Part shown: positions 9,667 through 18,835 of the stretch, in pieces | Layout of the letters: each line of letters starts with the position of its first letter | Position numbering within the stretch: position 1 is the first letter of the stretch | Made by a program: the position numbers and the translations under genes | From: Rhizobacter sp. Root1238 | GTDB taxonomy: Bacteria > Pseudomonadota > Gammaproteobacteria > Burkholderiales > Burkholderiaceae_C | Direction of reading: 5' to 3' | Length of the DNA stretch: 64,000 nucleotides | Assembly (NCBI RefSeq): GCF_001425825.1 | Contig: NZ_LMDM01000034.1 | Coordinates: 188,780 to 252,779, forward strand | Notes under the pieces: generated by a model | The model's database searches: none | Told to the model about the DNA's origin: nothing | Seen by the model: the letters and a program-made list of their open reading frames with translations, nothing else

Positions 9667-9885
9667 ATGACCTCCGACGAAGCCATCGCGTTCACCCGAT
9701 CGCTGGCAGCCGAGCGCGGCTGGCCGGTGCTGGAGCCGGTGCACGCGGAACGCCGGCGTCCGTGGTGGGTGATGGCGCCACGCTGGATCGTGGTCTCGAA
9801 CTGGGGCAGCCGGGGCACCAGCGTGCGCGTCGAGATCGACGACCGCACCGGCAAGGTGCTGCTGCAGGGCTATTTGCCGCGCTGA
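9667..9885 (+). CDS. Small hypothetical protein, possible partner or immunity protein
   Basis: A 72-residue ORF starting 7 bases after the HExxH gene and in the same direction, so probably co-transcribed. It begins MTSDEAIAFTRSLAAERGW, then RRPWWVMAPRWIVVSNWGS and VRVEIDDRTGKVLLQGYLPR, a compact beta-rich fold with several Trp. No signal peptide or membrane helix is seen. The spacing and size fit a cognate immunity protein, but no family was recognised. The ending IDDRTGKVL resembles PepSY-like or small structural domains and does not settle the role. Confidence 0.55.
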   Translation: MTSDEAIAFTRSLAAERGWPVLEPVHAERRRPWWVMAPRWIVVSNWGSRGTSVRVEIDDRTGKVLLQGYLPR

Positions 9886-9897
9886 CGACACTGCCCG

Positions 9898-10599
9898 ATG
9901 CCTGGATATCTGGTCAAGCACGAGGACATCGCCATCGACGGCGTGGCCGACCTGCACATTCGCTCGTTGCTGGACCGCCAGCAGTTCTCCGACCCGGACG
10001 GCCTCGCGCTCAGCCAAGGGATTTCGTCGGCGGCCTGGCCGCTGTTCGGCCTGCTGTGGCCCTCGGGCCTGCAACTGGCCGCGCGCATGGCGGTGCGGCC
10101 GATGGTGCCGGGCGAGCGCATCCTCGAGATCGGCTGCGGCCTCGCGCTCGCGAGCCTGGTGAGCCACCGCCGCGGTGCCGATGTGACGGCCAGCGACTGC
10201 CACCCGCTCACGGCGGAGTTCCTGGCCGAGAACCTGCGCCTGAACCAGCTTCCGCCGATGGACTACCGCCATGGCCAGTGGTCCGAATCGGAGAGCGACC
10301 CGCTGCCGCCGGTGGCGCAGGACCAGCCGGTCATCACCGGCCGCTTCGAGCTGGTGATCGGCAGCGACATCCTCTACGAACGCGATGACGGCGGACTGCT
10401 CGCCGGCTTCATCGGCCGCCACGTCGCGCCACGCGCCGAGGTCTGGATCGTCGACCCGAATCGCGGCAACCGCGCGAAGTTCAGCAAGCAGATGGCGGCG
10501 ATGGGCTTCTCGCTGCACGAAGAACCACTGCAGCAGGCCGCCGATGCGACGCACGCGGCGTACAAGGGGCGCCTGCTGGTGTACCGGAACTTCGACTGA
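9898..10599 (+). CDS. Class I SAM-dependent methyltransferase (METTL21/FAM86-like, Methyltransf_16)
   Basis: A 233-residue methyltransferase. Motif I is ILEIGCGLALASL (about 74-86), the acidic residue after strand 2 is VTASDCHPLTAEFL, and the post-motif is LVIGSDILYERDD, which is characteristic of the METTL21/FAM86 seven-strand group that methylates protein lysines. SISSAAWPLFG-type wording before motif I (QGISSAAWPLFGLLWPSG) also fits. The substrate is unknown. It starts 12 bases after the small ORF and may share its transcript. It faces the enoyl-CoA hydratase gene with only 6 bases between stops. Confidence 0.8.
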   Translation: MPGYLVKHEDIAIDGVADLHIRSLLDRQQFSDPDGLALSQGISSAAWPLFGLLWPSGLQLAARMAVRPMVPGERILEIGCGLALASLVSHRRGADVTASDCHPLTAEFLAENLRLNQLPPMDYRHGQWSESESDPLPPVAQDQPVITGRFELVIGSDILYERDDGGLLAGFIGRHVAPRAEVWIVDPNRGNRAKFSKQMAAMGFSLHEEPLQQAADATHAAYKGRLLVYRNFD

Positions 10600-10605
10600 G
10601 CGCCC

Positions 10606-11394
10606 TCAGCGGTGCTTGAACACCGGCTTGCGCTTGTTGACGAACGCGTCCATGCCTTCCTTCTGGTCCTCGGTCGCGAACAGCGCGTGGAACATGCGGC
10701 GCTCGAACTGGATGCCCTCGGACAGCGGGCCCTCGTAGGCGCGGTTCACCGCCTCCTTGGCCATCATCACGCTCGGGCCGCCGAACTCGCAGATCGCCTG
10801 CGCGGCCGCCAGCGTCACGCTCAGCAGCTCGGCCGCCGGCACCACGCGCGACACCAGCCCGGCGCGCTCGGCCTCGGCGGCGTCCATCATGCGGCCGGTC
10901 AGCACCATGTCCATCGCCTTGGCCTTGCCGATCGCGCGCGGCAGCCGCTGCGTGCCGCCGGCGCCGGGGATGATGCCGAGCTTGATCTCCGGCTGGCCGA
11001 ACTTCGCGCTGTCGGCCGCGATGATGAAGTCGCACATCATCGCGAGCTCGCAGCCGCCGCCCAGCGCGAAGCCGCTGACCGCGGCGATCACCGGCTTGCG
11101 CACGCTGCGGATGGTCTCCCAGTTGCGCGTGATGTAGTCGCTCTTGTAGACGTCCATGAAGTTCCAGCCCGCCATCGCGCCGATGTCGGCCCCGGCCGCG
11201 AAGGCCTTCTCGCTGCCGGTGACCACCATGCAGCCGATGGTCTCGTCGGCATCGAAGGCCTTCAGCGCAGTGCCCAGCTCGTTCATCAGCGTGTCGTTCA
11301 ACGCGTTCAGCTGCTTCGGCCGGCTCAGCGTGACGACGCCGATGCGCAGCGGGCCGCTGCCCTGGACGTCGGTGACGATGCATTCGTAGCTCAT
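10606..11394 (-). CDS. Enoyl-CoA hydratase
   Basis: A 262-residue crotonase-family enzyme that adds water across the double bond of trans-2-enoyl-CoA in fatty-acid beta-oxidation. The catalytic glutamates are both present: E116 in [16 protein letters not shown] and E136 in [20 protein letters not shown]. The oxyanion-hole region is [11 protein letters not shown] (64-74). Length is standard for the family. It is monocistronic in appearance, 49 bases downstream of the DUF3108 gene. Other crotonase substrates (for example phenylacetate-pathway CoA esters) cannot be excluded. Confidence 0.92.
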   Translation of the reverse strand: MSYECIVTDVQGSGPLRIGVVTLSRPKQLNALNDTLMNELGTALKAFDADETIGCMVVTGSEKAFAAGADIGAMAGWNFMDVYKSDYITRNWETIRSVRKPVIAAVSGFALGGGCELAMMCDFIIAADSAKFGQPEIKLGIIPGAGGTQRLPRAIGKAKAMDMVLTGRMMDAAEAERAGLVSRVVPAAELLSVTLAAAQAICEFGGPSVMMAKEAVNRAYEGPLSEGIQFERRMFHALFATEDQKEGMDAFVNKRKPVFKHR

Positions 11395-11443
11395 CGGGGT
11401 CTCCTTCGGTGGATGTTCTGGCCAGAGTGTAGGCAGGTCGCGC

Positions 11444-12568
11444 TCACGACGCGGCGAGCTCCGGCTTGCGCCGGATCATCAAATCGACCCAGGTGTCGGC
11501 GTCCTGGTGGATGCGGATGCGCAGCGGCAGGTAGCGCATGCTCGGCGCGATCCACATCTCGGGGATCAGGTCGCCGCCACGCGGCTGTCGGCGCGGCTTC
11601 ACGCGGAAGGCCGGCACCTCGCCGAAGTCGGTGTACAGCGTCTCCTCCTCGAGCACGTCGTAGGTCCAGGGCTCGACGCGGAACGGCAGCGCCAGCGGGA
11701 TCTCGACGCTCTCGCCGGTGCGCAGCTTCTGCGGCTGCGTCGTGAACAGCCACGTCAGCTGCACGAACTGGCTCGCGGTGTCCTGCACGCCCGGCCAGCG
11801 GATGCGGCGTTGCCCGTTGGCCAGCACCACCGCATCCGGCAGCAGCTGCATCGACACGCGCTGGTCGTCGCGCAGCATCACGTGGGTCAGCTGGTCGTAG
11901 CGGGTCGGGTACAGGCCGTCGGCGGTCAGCTGGCCTTCGCTCGTCAGCCGGCGCGATGCAGTGGGCGCGAACGACAGCCCGATCACGACGTCGACGTTCA
12001 CCTGGTAGCGGTTGCCGTCGCGGATCCATTCGACCTGCGCCTCGCCGTCGACGTGACCGCGGAAGTTGCCGGTCAGCACATAGCTCAGGCGGGTCGAGCC
12101 GGGCCATTCGAAGGCGGCCGGGGCCGAGGCCGCGCTGTCGACGGCGACCGGCGACGGCTCGGGCAGCGGGGCGGAGGCGGCCGCGGCCGGCGCCGAGGCA
12201 GCGGGTTCGGGTTCCGCCGTGGCGACGATCTCGGGGACAGGTTCGGGCACGGGCTCGACCGGTACGGCCGACGCAGCGGGTTCGACCGGCGACGGCAACG
12301 CCGGCGCAGCGGCAGCCGCGCGTGCCATCCGCTTCGGCGGCGGCGGCTTCGGCGCCGGTACGACAGCAACCGGCACCGTCGGTTGCAACTCGCGCACGTA
12401 GGCCACCTGCAGCCGCTGCGGCATCGGCGCCACCGAGAACGCGCCCATCCGGTCGGCGAGCTGGCGCGTCACGCAGCCGTGCACGCCCAGCACGCCGAGC
12501 ACCAGCGCCAGCAGCGCCGCGCGGCGCCGCGGCGTCGCGCGCAAGCGTCCGGTCAGCCGCGCATCCAT
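11444..12568 (-). CDS. DUF3108 protein with Pro/Ala-rich linker
   Basis: A 374-residue envelope protein. An N-terminal hydrophobic segment (about 16-32, [14 protein letters not shown]) would anchor or export it. Residues 60-155 form a Pro/Ala/Glu-rich linker reminiscent of periplasm-spanning regions. The C-terminal DUF3108 domain (about 158-365) includes [21 protein letters not shown] and DGLYPTRYD. The family's function is not established. Its start overlaps the end of the M61 peptidase gene by 16 bases in another frame, so the two are translationally linked. The Cys after the hydrophobic segment (VHGC) is a poor lipobox. Confidence 0.75.
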   Translation of the reverse strand: MDARLTGRLRATPRRRAALLALVLGVLGVHGCVTRQLADRMGAFSVAPMPQRLQVAYVRELQPTVPVAVVPAPKPPPPKRMARAAAAAPALPSPVEPAASAVPVEPVPEPVPEIVATAEPEPAASAPAAAASAPLPEPSPVAVDSAASAPAAFEWPGSTRLSYVLTGNFRGHVDGEAQVEWIRDGNRYQVNVDVVIGLSFAPTASRRLTSEGQLTADGLYPTRYDQLTHVMLRDDQRVSMQLLPDAVVLANGQRRIRWPGVQDTASQFVQLTWLFTTQPQKLRTGESVEIPLALPFRVEPWTYDVLEEETLYTDFGEVPAFRVKPRRQPRGGDLIPEMWIAPSMRYLPLRIRIHQDADTWVDLMIRRKPELAAS

Positions 12569-14331
12569 GCCTGCCGCAGGGACTGCGCGGCGGCGGCGGC
12601 GGTGTTGTCGGCGGGCGCCGGTGCGGGCGACAGCGCGACCGCACCGCTGTCGGCCGCCGCGGTCGCCGCGAGCGGCAGGTGCAGCAGGCGCTGGTCGCGC
12701 GACACCAGCAGCGTCGCCGTGCCGTCGTCCGGCAGCAGGCGCAGCAGGTCGTCGAGCCGGCGCAGCCGCCAGTCGTCGACGCCGAGCAGCTCGTCACCGG
12801 CCGCCAGCCCGGCCGCTTCGGCCGCACCGCCGCGCAGCACATGGCTCACCTTGATGCCGGTCAGCGCGCTCTCTGACACCCGCAGGCCGAGCCGCTGCGC
12901 GAGCGTCGGGGCCTGCTGTGTCCAACTGACGCCGGCGCGCTGCAGCAAGTCCTTCAGCGGCAGGTCGCCGGTACCGTGCACCCAGGCCTGCAGTTCCTTC
13001 GCCATCGAGCGGCCGCCCACCTCGTGCAGCACGGCCGCGATGTCGTCCTGCGAGATCGGCCCGCCGTCGCTGCGGGCCCACAGGCCGCGCATCACGTCGT
13101 CGAGCGTGCCCTGGCCGCGCGTGCGCAGCGTCAGGTCAAGCGCGAGCGCGACCAGCGAGCCCTTGGTGTAGTAGCTGATCGTCGAGTTCGGCGTGTTCTC
13201 GTCGCCGCGGTAGTACTTGACCCAGGCATCGAAGCTCGATTGCGCGACGCTCTGCACCTGGCGGCCCGGCGCGGCCAGCACACCGGTCACCGTCTTGGCC
13301 AGCAGCTTCAGGTAGCGCGCCTCGTCGATCAGGCCGGCGCGCAGCAGCAGCAGGTCGTCGTAGTACGAGGTGAAGCCCTCGAAGAACCACAACAACTCGG
13401 TGTAGTTCTCCTGCGTGTAGTCGTAGCGGGCGAACTCGGCCGGCCGCAGGCGCTTGACGTTCCAGGTGTGGAAATACTCGTGGCTGATCAGGCCGAGCAG
13501 CGTGACGTAGCCCTCGCCCAGCTCGGCACGCGCCTCGGCCTTCGCATCGGCCCGCGTGCGCTGCGGCAGGTCGCGCCGGGCGGCGATCAGCGCGGTGCTG
13601 GCCCGGTGCTCCAGGCCGCCGTAGCCGTCGTCCACCGCGTTCAGCATGAACACGTAGCGCTTGAAATGCGGCTTCCTGCGGCCATGCCAGAACGCGATCT
13701 CGGTCTCGCAGATGCGGCGCGCGTCGGCCAGCAGGCGTTCGCCGTCGAAGTCGGGCAGTGCACCGGCCACGATGAACTCGTGCGGCACGCCGGCCGCCTT
13801 GAACTCGCCGCGCCAGAAGTCGCCCAGTTCGACCGGGTGGTCGACCAGCTCGTCGTAGTCGGCGGCCTGGTACAGGCCCTGGCCGCGTGCGTCGATCTTG
13901 ACCGCCGGCAGCGCGGTGCCGACGCGCCAGCCCTTCGGCAGCCCGCGCATCTCGACGCCATGCGCCTCGGCCTCGCGCCCCTCGACCCGCAGGAAGATGC
14001 TGGTGCCGTTGAAGAAGCCGCGCCGCGCATCGAGGAAGGCGGTGCGCACCGAGGTGTCGAACGCATAGACCAGGTAGCTGACGGTCAGCGCGCCGCGGCC
14101 GTCGCAGGCGGCCAGCCAGGTGGCCTTGTCGAGCTGCTGCAGCGCGATCTCGCGCGAACCCTGGCGCGCCTGCACCTGCGACAGGTGGCGCACGAACTCG
14201 CGCACCAGGTAGCTGCCGGGGATCCACGCCGGCAGGCTCAGGCGCTGTTGGGCGGCCGGCTGCGGCACGGTGAGCGTCACGCGGAACTGGTGCGCGTGCA
14301 CATCGGCGATCTCGATGCGGTAGGAAATCAT
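12553..14331 (-). CDS. M61 family metallopeptidase with PDZ domain
   Basis: A 592-residue glycyl-aminopeptidase-type enzyme. The N-terminal beta domain (1-165) precedes the gluzincin core with HEYFH at 284-288 and the downstream Glu helix (NYTELLWFFEGFTSYYDDLLLLRAG). A PDZ-like domain lies near the C-terminus (about 475-555: LGLRVSESALTGIKVSHVLRGGAAEAAGLAAGDELLGVDD). No signal peptide is evident, so it is probably cytoplasmic. The family removes N-terminal Gly or Ala in characterised members. It is followed by DUF3108 in an overlapping pair. Confidence 0.88.
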   Translation of the reverse strand: MISYRIEIADVHAHQFRVTLTVPQPAAQQRLSLPAWIPGSYLVREFVRHLSQVQARQGSREIALQQLDKATWLAACDGRGALTVSYLVYAFDTSVRTAFLDARRGFFNGTSIFLRVEGREAEAHGVEMRGLPKGWRVGTALPAVKIDARGQGLYQAADYDELVDHPVELGDFWRGEFKAAGVPHEFIVAGALPDFDGERLLADARRICETEIAFWHGRRKPHFKRYVFMLNAVDDGYGGLEHRASTALIAARRDLPQRTRADAKAEARAELGEGYVTLLGLISHEYFHTWNVKRLRPAEFARYDYTQENYTELLWFFEGFTSYYDDLLLLRAGLIDEARYLKLLAKTVTGVLAAPGRQVQSVAQSSFDAWVKYYRGDENTPNSTISYYTKGSLVALALDLTLRTRGQGTLDDVMRGLWARSDGGPISQDDIAAVLHEVGGRSMAKELQAWVHGTGDLPLKDLLQRAGVSWTQQAPTLAQRLGLRVSESALTGIKVSHVLRGGAAEAAGLAAGDELLGVDDWRLRRLDDLLRLLPDDGTATLLVSRDQRLLHLPLAATAAADSGAVALSPAPAPADNTAAAAAQSLRQAWMRG

Positions 14332-14436
14332 GGGATCAGGTCGCGAGCAGGCGCTCGCGCAGCGGTTTCTGCGGGCGCCATTGTCACCGAGTCACCTCGT
14401 TGCCGCAGGGCCGGTCCCGCCCCCGCGCAGCGGGGT

Positions 14437-15156
14437 TCACTTGCTGCTGACGAGCAGCTGCTTCTCGATCTGGTCGAGCGGCATCGCGCCGGGGAAGCGC
14501 GTGCCGTCGGCGAACACCAGCGCCGGCGTGCCGTTGATGCGGTATTTCTTGCCCATCGCGAGGTTGCGCTCGAACGGCGTCTCGCAGTTGCCCATCGACC
14601 GCGGCGGCTGCTCGCTGCGCAGCATCCAGCCGAGCCAGGCCTTGCTCGGCTCCTTCGAACACCAGATGTCGCGCGACTTCTGCGGCGAATCGCCGCCGAG
14701 GATCGGGTACAGGAAGGTGTAGACGGTGACGTCCTTGACCTTCTGCAGGTCGGCCTCGAAGCGGCGGCAGTAGCCGCAGTTCGGGTCGGCGAAGACGGCG
14801 ATGCGGCGTGCGCCGGTGCCGTTCTTCCAGACCACCGCGTCCTTCAGCGGCAAGGTCGCGAAGTCGATCGCGGTCAGCTTGTTGATGCGCGCCTCGGTCA
14901 GGTTGGTGCGCGCCTTCGTGTCGATCAGTGAGCCCTCGATCAGGTAGTTGCCCTGCTCGTCGGTGTAGAGGATCTCGGTGCCCATGCGCACTTCGTAGAG
15001 ACCGGGGATCGGCGTCTTGCCGACCTCGTCGATCTTCGGCAGGTTGGTCAGGCGCTCGGCGAGGTTCTTGCGGATCTGCGCCTCGTCGGCGTGGGCCAGC
15101 GGGGCCAGCGCCAACGCGGCGGCGAGGAAGGATCGGATCAGCGGTGTGCGCAGCAT
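14437..15156 (-). CDS. dsbC: Thiol:disulfide interchange protein DsbC
   Basis: A 239-residue periplasmic disulfide isomerase. The signal peptide is about 1-23 ([23 protein letters not shown]). An N-terminal dimerisation domain follows (about 25-90), then the thioredoxin domain with the catalytic CGYC pair in FADPNCGYCRRFEADL. A second Cys pair (DIWCSKE, MGNCETP) matches the structural disulfide of DsbC, and NGTPALVFADGTRFPG supplies the cis-Pro loop. It follows the monooxygenase gene by 14 bases and would correct wrongly paired disulfides together with DsbD. Confidence 0.93.
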   Translation of the reverse strand: MLRTPLIRSFLAAALALAPLAHADEAQIRKNLAERLTNLPKIDEVGKTPIPGLYEVRMGTEILYTDEQGNYLIEGSLIDTKARTNLTEARINKLTAIDFATLPLKDAVVWKNGTGARRIAVFADPNCGYCRRFEADLQKVKDVTVYTFLYPILGGDSPQKSRDIWCSKEPSKAWLGWMLRSEQPPRSMGNCETPFERNLAMGKKYRINGTPALVFADGTRFPGAMPLDQIEKQLLVSSK

Positions 15157-15170
15157 GGCAAGGCCTTCAA

Positions 15171-16283
15171 TCAGGTGTCGAGCGCCCGGGCGGTCAGCCA
15201 GCGCTTCAGCGGGGACAGGTGGTTGACCAGAGTCATGCCGCGGTTGCGAAGTTCCCGCACCGCGGCCTGATCCGTCGAAAACAACCGCCACAGACCGCCG
15301 GTCAATTCTCCCATCGCCCGGGTCGGGGCCAGGCGTGAGCGTTCGTAACGGCGCAGCAGCTTGGCATCGGACAGGTCGCGCCACGGCTCCCGCTCTGCCA
15401 ACACCTGCGACAGCGACACCACGTCGGCCAGCCCCAGGTTCAGGCCCTGCCCGGCCAGCGGGTGCACGACGTGCGCCGCATCGCCCAGCAGCACCCAGCC
15501 GGGGCCGCACCAGGCGCTGGCGTTCGCCTGCACCAGCGGCCAGCCGGCGCGCGCCGAGGCCAGCGCCAGCCGGCCGCAGGCGCCGCCGGTGGCATCGTTC
15601 AGTGCCTGCTCGAAGGCCGCGGTATCCAGCGCCAGCAGCGCCTGCGCCCGGGCCTGCGGCAGCGACCACACCAGCGCATGCGAGCAGCCTGGCTGCGGCA
15701 GGTCGAACGGCAGCAGCGCGAGGATGTCGGGCGCGCGGAACCACTGGCGCGCGGTGTGGCGGTGCGGCTGGTCGGCCACCAGGCGCGCCGCGATCGCGAC
15801 CTGCCCGTAGTCGTGGCGCTCGAAGCGCACGCCCAGCGCGGCCCGCGAGGCCGAGGCCTTGCCTTCGCACAGGGCCGTCAGCGGCGCCTGCACATCAGCG
15901 TCGGGCGCCAGCAGCTCGACGTGGGGCGAATAGCGCACCGCGGTGGCGAGCGCCTGCTCCAGCGCGGCCACGTCGGTGATGAAGGCCAGCTCGGCCACGT
16001 GCTGCTGCCAGGCCGAAAATTCGAGCGCGGCGCCGGCCGCATCGCCTTCGACGCGCATCTCGTGCACCGCGGTCGCGGCGCCGGGCGGCAACGCCTCCCA
16101 GACCTTCAGCGACTTCAGCAGCGCGACCGAGCCCGGGTTCAGCGCATAGGCGCGCACATCCTCGCCGGCATGCGCCGGGGCATCGGGCACCAGGGCCACG
16201 CGCAAGCCCTGGCGGGCCAGCGACAAGGCGAGCGCCTGGCCGACGATGCCGGCCCCTCGGACACACAGATCGAAGCGTTTCAT
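15171..16283 (-). CDS. FAD-dependent monooxygenase, UbiH/UbiF/VisC family
   Basis: A 370-residue flavin hydroxylase likely to act in ubiquinone ring hydroxylation. The FAD-binding GxGxxG variant is GAGIVGQALALSLARQG near residues 10-26, and the second FAD motif is LLGDAAHVVHPLAGQGLNLGLADV near 275-298. Ring position (C5, C6 or C1) cannot be read from sequence, so no Ubi name is given. The gene diverges from the AsmA gene, and the roughly 90 bases between them hold the two start regions without a recognisable promoter. Confidence 0.85.
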   Translation of the reverse strand: MKRFDLCVRGAGIVGQALALSLARQGLRVALVPDAPAHAGEDVRAYALNPGSVALLKSLKVWEALPPGAATAVHEMRVEGDAAGAALEFSAWQQHVAELAFITDVAALEQALATAVRYSPHVELLAPDADVQAPLTALCEGKASASRAALGVRFERHDYGQVAIAARLVADQPHRHTARQWFRAPDILALLPFDLPQPGCSHALVWSLPQARAQALLALDTAAFEQALNDATGGACGRLALASARAGWPLVQANASAWCGPGWVLLGDAAHVVHPLAGQGLNLGLADVVSLSQVLAEREPWRDLSDAKLLRRYERSRLAPTRAMGELTGGLWRLFSTDQAAVRELRNRGMTLVNHLSPLKRWLTARALDT

Positions 16284-16372
16284 GAGGTTTCATTGTAGGG
16301 ATCGGCACCACCCTGGCGCCCTTGAGGGCAGAATCGGTGCCCCCACGCTGTGCCCATGCGGTCAACCCTTCG

Positions 16373-18835
16373 ATGAAACCCTGGATCCGCAAACTCCTGC
16401 TGGCGCTGGCGGTGCTGGTGCTGCTGCTCGGCGCCGTGCTCGCCTGGCTGATCTCGACCTTCGACCCGAACGCCTACAAGGGCCTCGCGATCGACTGGAT
16501 GAAGACCCACCGCGCCCGCACGCTCGCGATCGACGGGCCCATCAAGCTGTCGGTGTTCCCGCGGCTGGCGGTGCAGCTGTCGGCGGTCAAGCTCAGCGAG
16601 AAGGGCCGCGCCGACGAATTCGCCGCGCTCGACGAGGCTTCGCTGTCGGTCGCGGTGCTGCCGCTGCTGCGCCAGCAACTGGTGGTCGACCATGTCAGCG
16701 CCCGCGGGCTGCGGCTGGTGTACCGCCGCGATGCGCAGGGCAAGACCAACATCGACGACCTGATCGCCGGCGACGCGCCACCGCCCGGCGCCCCGGCCAC
16801 GCCGGCCAGCCAGGCGACCTCGGGCGCGCCGCTGCGCTTCGACGTCAGCAGCGTGCAACTCGACGACCTGCGCCTGAGCCTGCGCGACGAGCGCGACCAG
16901 CTGTCCGGCGAGGTCACGCTGAACTCGCTGCACACCGGCCGGCTGGCCGACCAGGTGGAATCGCCGGTCAAGCTGCAGGCCGAACTCGCGATGAAGGCGC
17001 CGGCCGTCAAGGGCAAGCTCAGCGGGGAGACCAAGCTGACGCTGCTGCTCGCGCAGCAGGGCGTGAAGCTGCGCGACATGCAGCTCGGCTGGCAGGGCGA
17101 TGCATTCGGCGTGCAGGCGATGGACGTGAAGATCCAGGGCGCGCTCGGCTACGACGGCCAGCGCGGCACGCTCGATGCGCAGGACCTCGACCTGGGGCTC
17201 GCCGCGACGCTCGGCTCGCTGAAGCTGGCCGGCAGCCGGGTGCAGATCAAGCACTTCGCGTTCGACCCGGCGGCGCGCAACCTGTCGCTGAACGCGCTGC
17301 AGGTCAAGCTGGCCGGTACGCAGGGTGGCCAGCCGCTGTCGGCCACGCTCGACTGGCCGGAGCTGAACGTGAAAGGCGAGGCACTGACCGGCAGCGCGCT
17401 CAGCGGCAAGCTGTCGCTCGAAGGGCCGACCGCGGTCGACGCCAGCTTCAAGTCGGCCGCGCCGGGCGGCAGCTTCGACATGGTCAAGGTGCCCGGCTTC
17501 GAGGCCACGTTCAAGGGCAGCATGAAGGGCACCGGCCCGGGCAACGCCGGCCAGCGCGAGCTGGCGGGCACGGTGCGCGCCGACCTGCAGCTGCAGCCGG
17601 CGAAGAGCGCGTTCGCGCTCGACGCGCTGGCGGCCCAGCTGAAGATCCAGGAGCCGTCGCTGCAGCCGCTGGTGCTGGACATGCGCGGCAAGGCCGATGC
17701 GTCGGCGCAGGCGGCGCACTGGTCGCTGGCCGGGCAGATCAATGCCAACCCGTTCCGCAGCGACGGCAACGTCACGCTGGCCGGCACGCCGATCACGGTG
17801 AAGGCCTCGGCCAACTTCGAGGCGCTGGACCTGAACCGGCTGCTGCCGCCGTCCAGCACCGCACCCGCGCCGGCGCCGGCCGCCACCGACAAGCCCGGTG
17901 CCGACACGCCGGTCGACCTGTCGCCGCTGCGCGCGCTGCAGGGCGAGTTCAGCCTGCACATCGGCAACTTCGCGTACCAGACCTACCGCGTCAGCGATGC
18001 CGCGCTCGAAGCCTCGCTGCAGGGCGGCATGCTGCGCGTCAGCAAGCTGTACGGCAAGACCTGGGGCGGCGTGCTCGACGCGACCGCGTTCGCCGATGCG
18101 CGGGCGAGCCGCGTCGCGGTGAAGGCGACGGCCACCGGCGTCAACGTCAACACGCTGCTGAAGGATGTCGCGAAGAAGGACCTCCTCGAAGGCACCGGCC
18201 GCGTCGTCGCCGACATCGAGACGGCCGGGCGCAGCGTCAACGAGATGAAGGCGCGGCTGAAGGGCACGGCTGCGCTGCAATTGCGCGACGGCGCGATCAA
18301 GGGCGTGAACCTCGCGAAGAGCCTGCGCCAGGCCAAGGCGGCGCTGTCGATGAAGCAGGACAGCTCGCAGAAGGCGACGCAGGCCGAGAAGACCGATTTC
18401 TCGGAGCTGACGGCCAGCTTCGTGATCACCGACGGCATCGCGCGCAACGCCGACCTCGACGCCAAGAGCCCGTTCCTGCGGCTGAACGGTTCGGGCACGC
18501 TCGACGTCGGCCGCGGCCGCATCGACTACACCGCGCGCGCGACGGTGGCCAACACCACGAAAGGCCAGGACGGCGCCGACCTCGCGGCACTGAAGGGCGT
18601 CACGGTGCCGGTGCTGCTGACCGGGCCGTTCGACGCGATCGACTGGAAGATCCAATGGTCGCAGATCGCGGCCCAGATGATCAAGAGCGAGGTGACCGGC
18701 AAGGCCGAGGAAAAGCTGAAGGAGAGCCTGCGCGGCAAGCTCGGGCTGCCGTCGGCGGCGAGCGGCGCGGCCTCCGGACCGCAGCCATCGACCAAGGACC
18801 AACTGAAAGACAAGCTGAAGGGGCTGTTCAAGTGA
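16373..18835 (+). CDS. AsmA family envelope protein
   Basis: An 820-residue protein with an N-terminal membrane anchor (residues 5-24: IRKLLLALAVLVLLLGAVLAWLI) and a long periplasmic beta-rich body. FDPNAYKGLAIDWMK and LAIDGPIKLSVFPRLAVQLSAVKLSE are typical AsmA N-terminal wording, and the C-terminal AsmA_2-like region (about 610-760) has LKDVAKKDLLEGTGRVVADIETAG and GTAALQLRDGAIKGVNLAKSLR. The family is linked to outer-membrane assembly and phospholipid transport. An upstream in-frame ATG exists, but MKPWIRK gives the proper anchor. The TGA overlaps the next gene's GTG. Confidence 0.88.
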   Translation: MKPWIRKLLLALAVLVLLLGAVLAWLISTFDPNAYKGLAIDWMKTHRARTLAIDGPIKLSVFPRLAVQLSAVKLSEKGRADEFAALDEASLSVAVLPLLRQQLVVDHVSARGLRLVYRRDAQGKTNIDDLIAGDAPPPGAPATPASQATSGAPLRFDVSSVQLDDLRLSLRDERDQLSGEVTLNSLHTGRLADQVESPVKLQAELAMKAPAVKGKLSGETKLTLLLAQQGVKLRDMQLGWQGDAFGVQAMDVKIQGALGYDGQRGTLDAQDLDLGLAATLGSLKLAGSRVQIKHFAFDPAARNLSLNALQVKLAGTQGGQPLSATLDWPELNVKGEALTGSALSGKLSLEGPTAVDASFKSAAPGGSFDMVKVPGFEATFKGSMKGTGPGNAGQRELAGTVRADLQLQPAKSAFALDALAAQLKIQEPSLQPLVLDMRGKADASAQAAHWSLAGQINANPFRSDGNVTLAGTPITVKASANFEALDLNRLLPPSSTAPAPAPAATDKPGADTPVDLSPLRALQGEFSLHIGNFAYQTYRVSDAALEASLQGGMLRVSKLYGKTWGGVLDATAFADARASRVAVKATATGVNVNTLLKDVAKKDLLEGTGRVVADIETAGRSVNEMKARLKGTAALQLRDGAIKGVNLAKSLRQAKAALSMKQDSSQKATQAEKTDFSELTASFVITDGIARNADLDAKSPFLRLNGSGTLDVGRGRIDYTARATVANTTKGQDGADLAALKGVTVPVLLTGPFDAIDWKIQWSQIAAQMIKSEVTGKAEEKLKESLRGKLGLPSAASGAASGPQPSTKDQLKDKLKGLFK

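Noticed and set aside
7071..9854. Very long open frame antisense to lysS and the HExxH gene, continuous with wbpB
   Set aside because: It is a GC-skewed shadow frame: no family wording, Arg/His/Gln-rich composition, and lysS on the other strand is unmistakable. wbpB itself starts at 7070.
12085..12400. Possible tandem DNA repeat in the DUF3108 gene
   Set aside because: The region is compositionally biased coding sequence for a Pro/Ala/Glu linker; no regular repeat unit could be aligned.
14421..14436. CCCCGC/GCGGGG hairpin after dsbC as a terminator
   Set aside because: There is no T-tract on either strand and the hairpin sits directly at the stop; GC-rich palindromes are common here.
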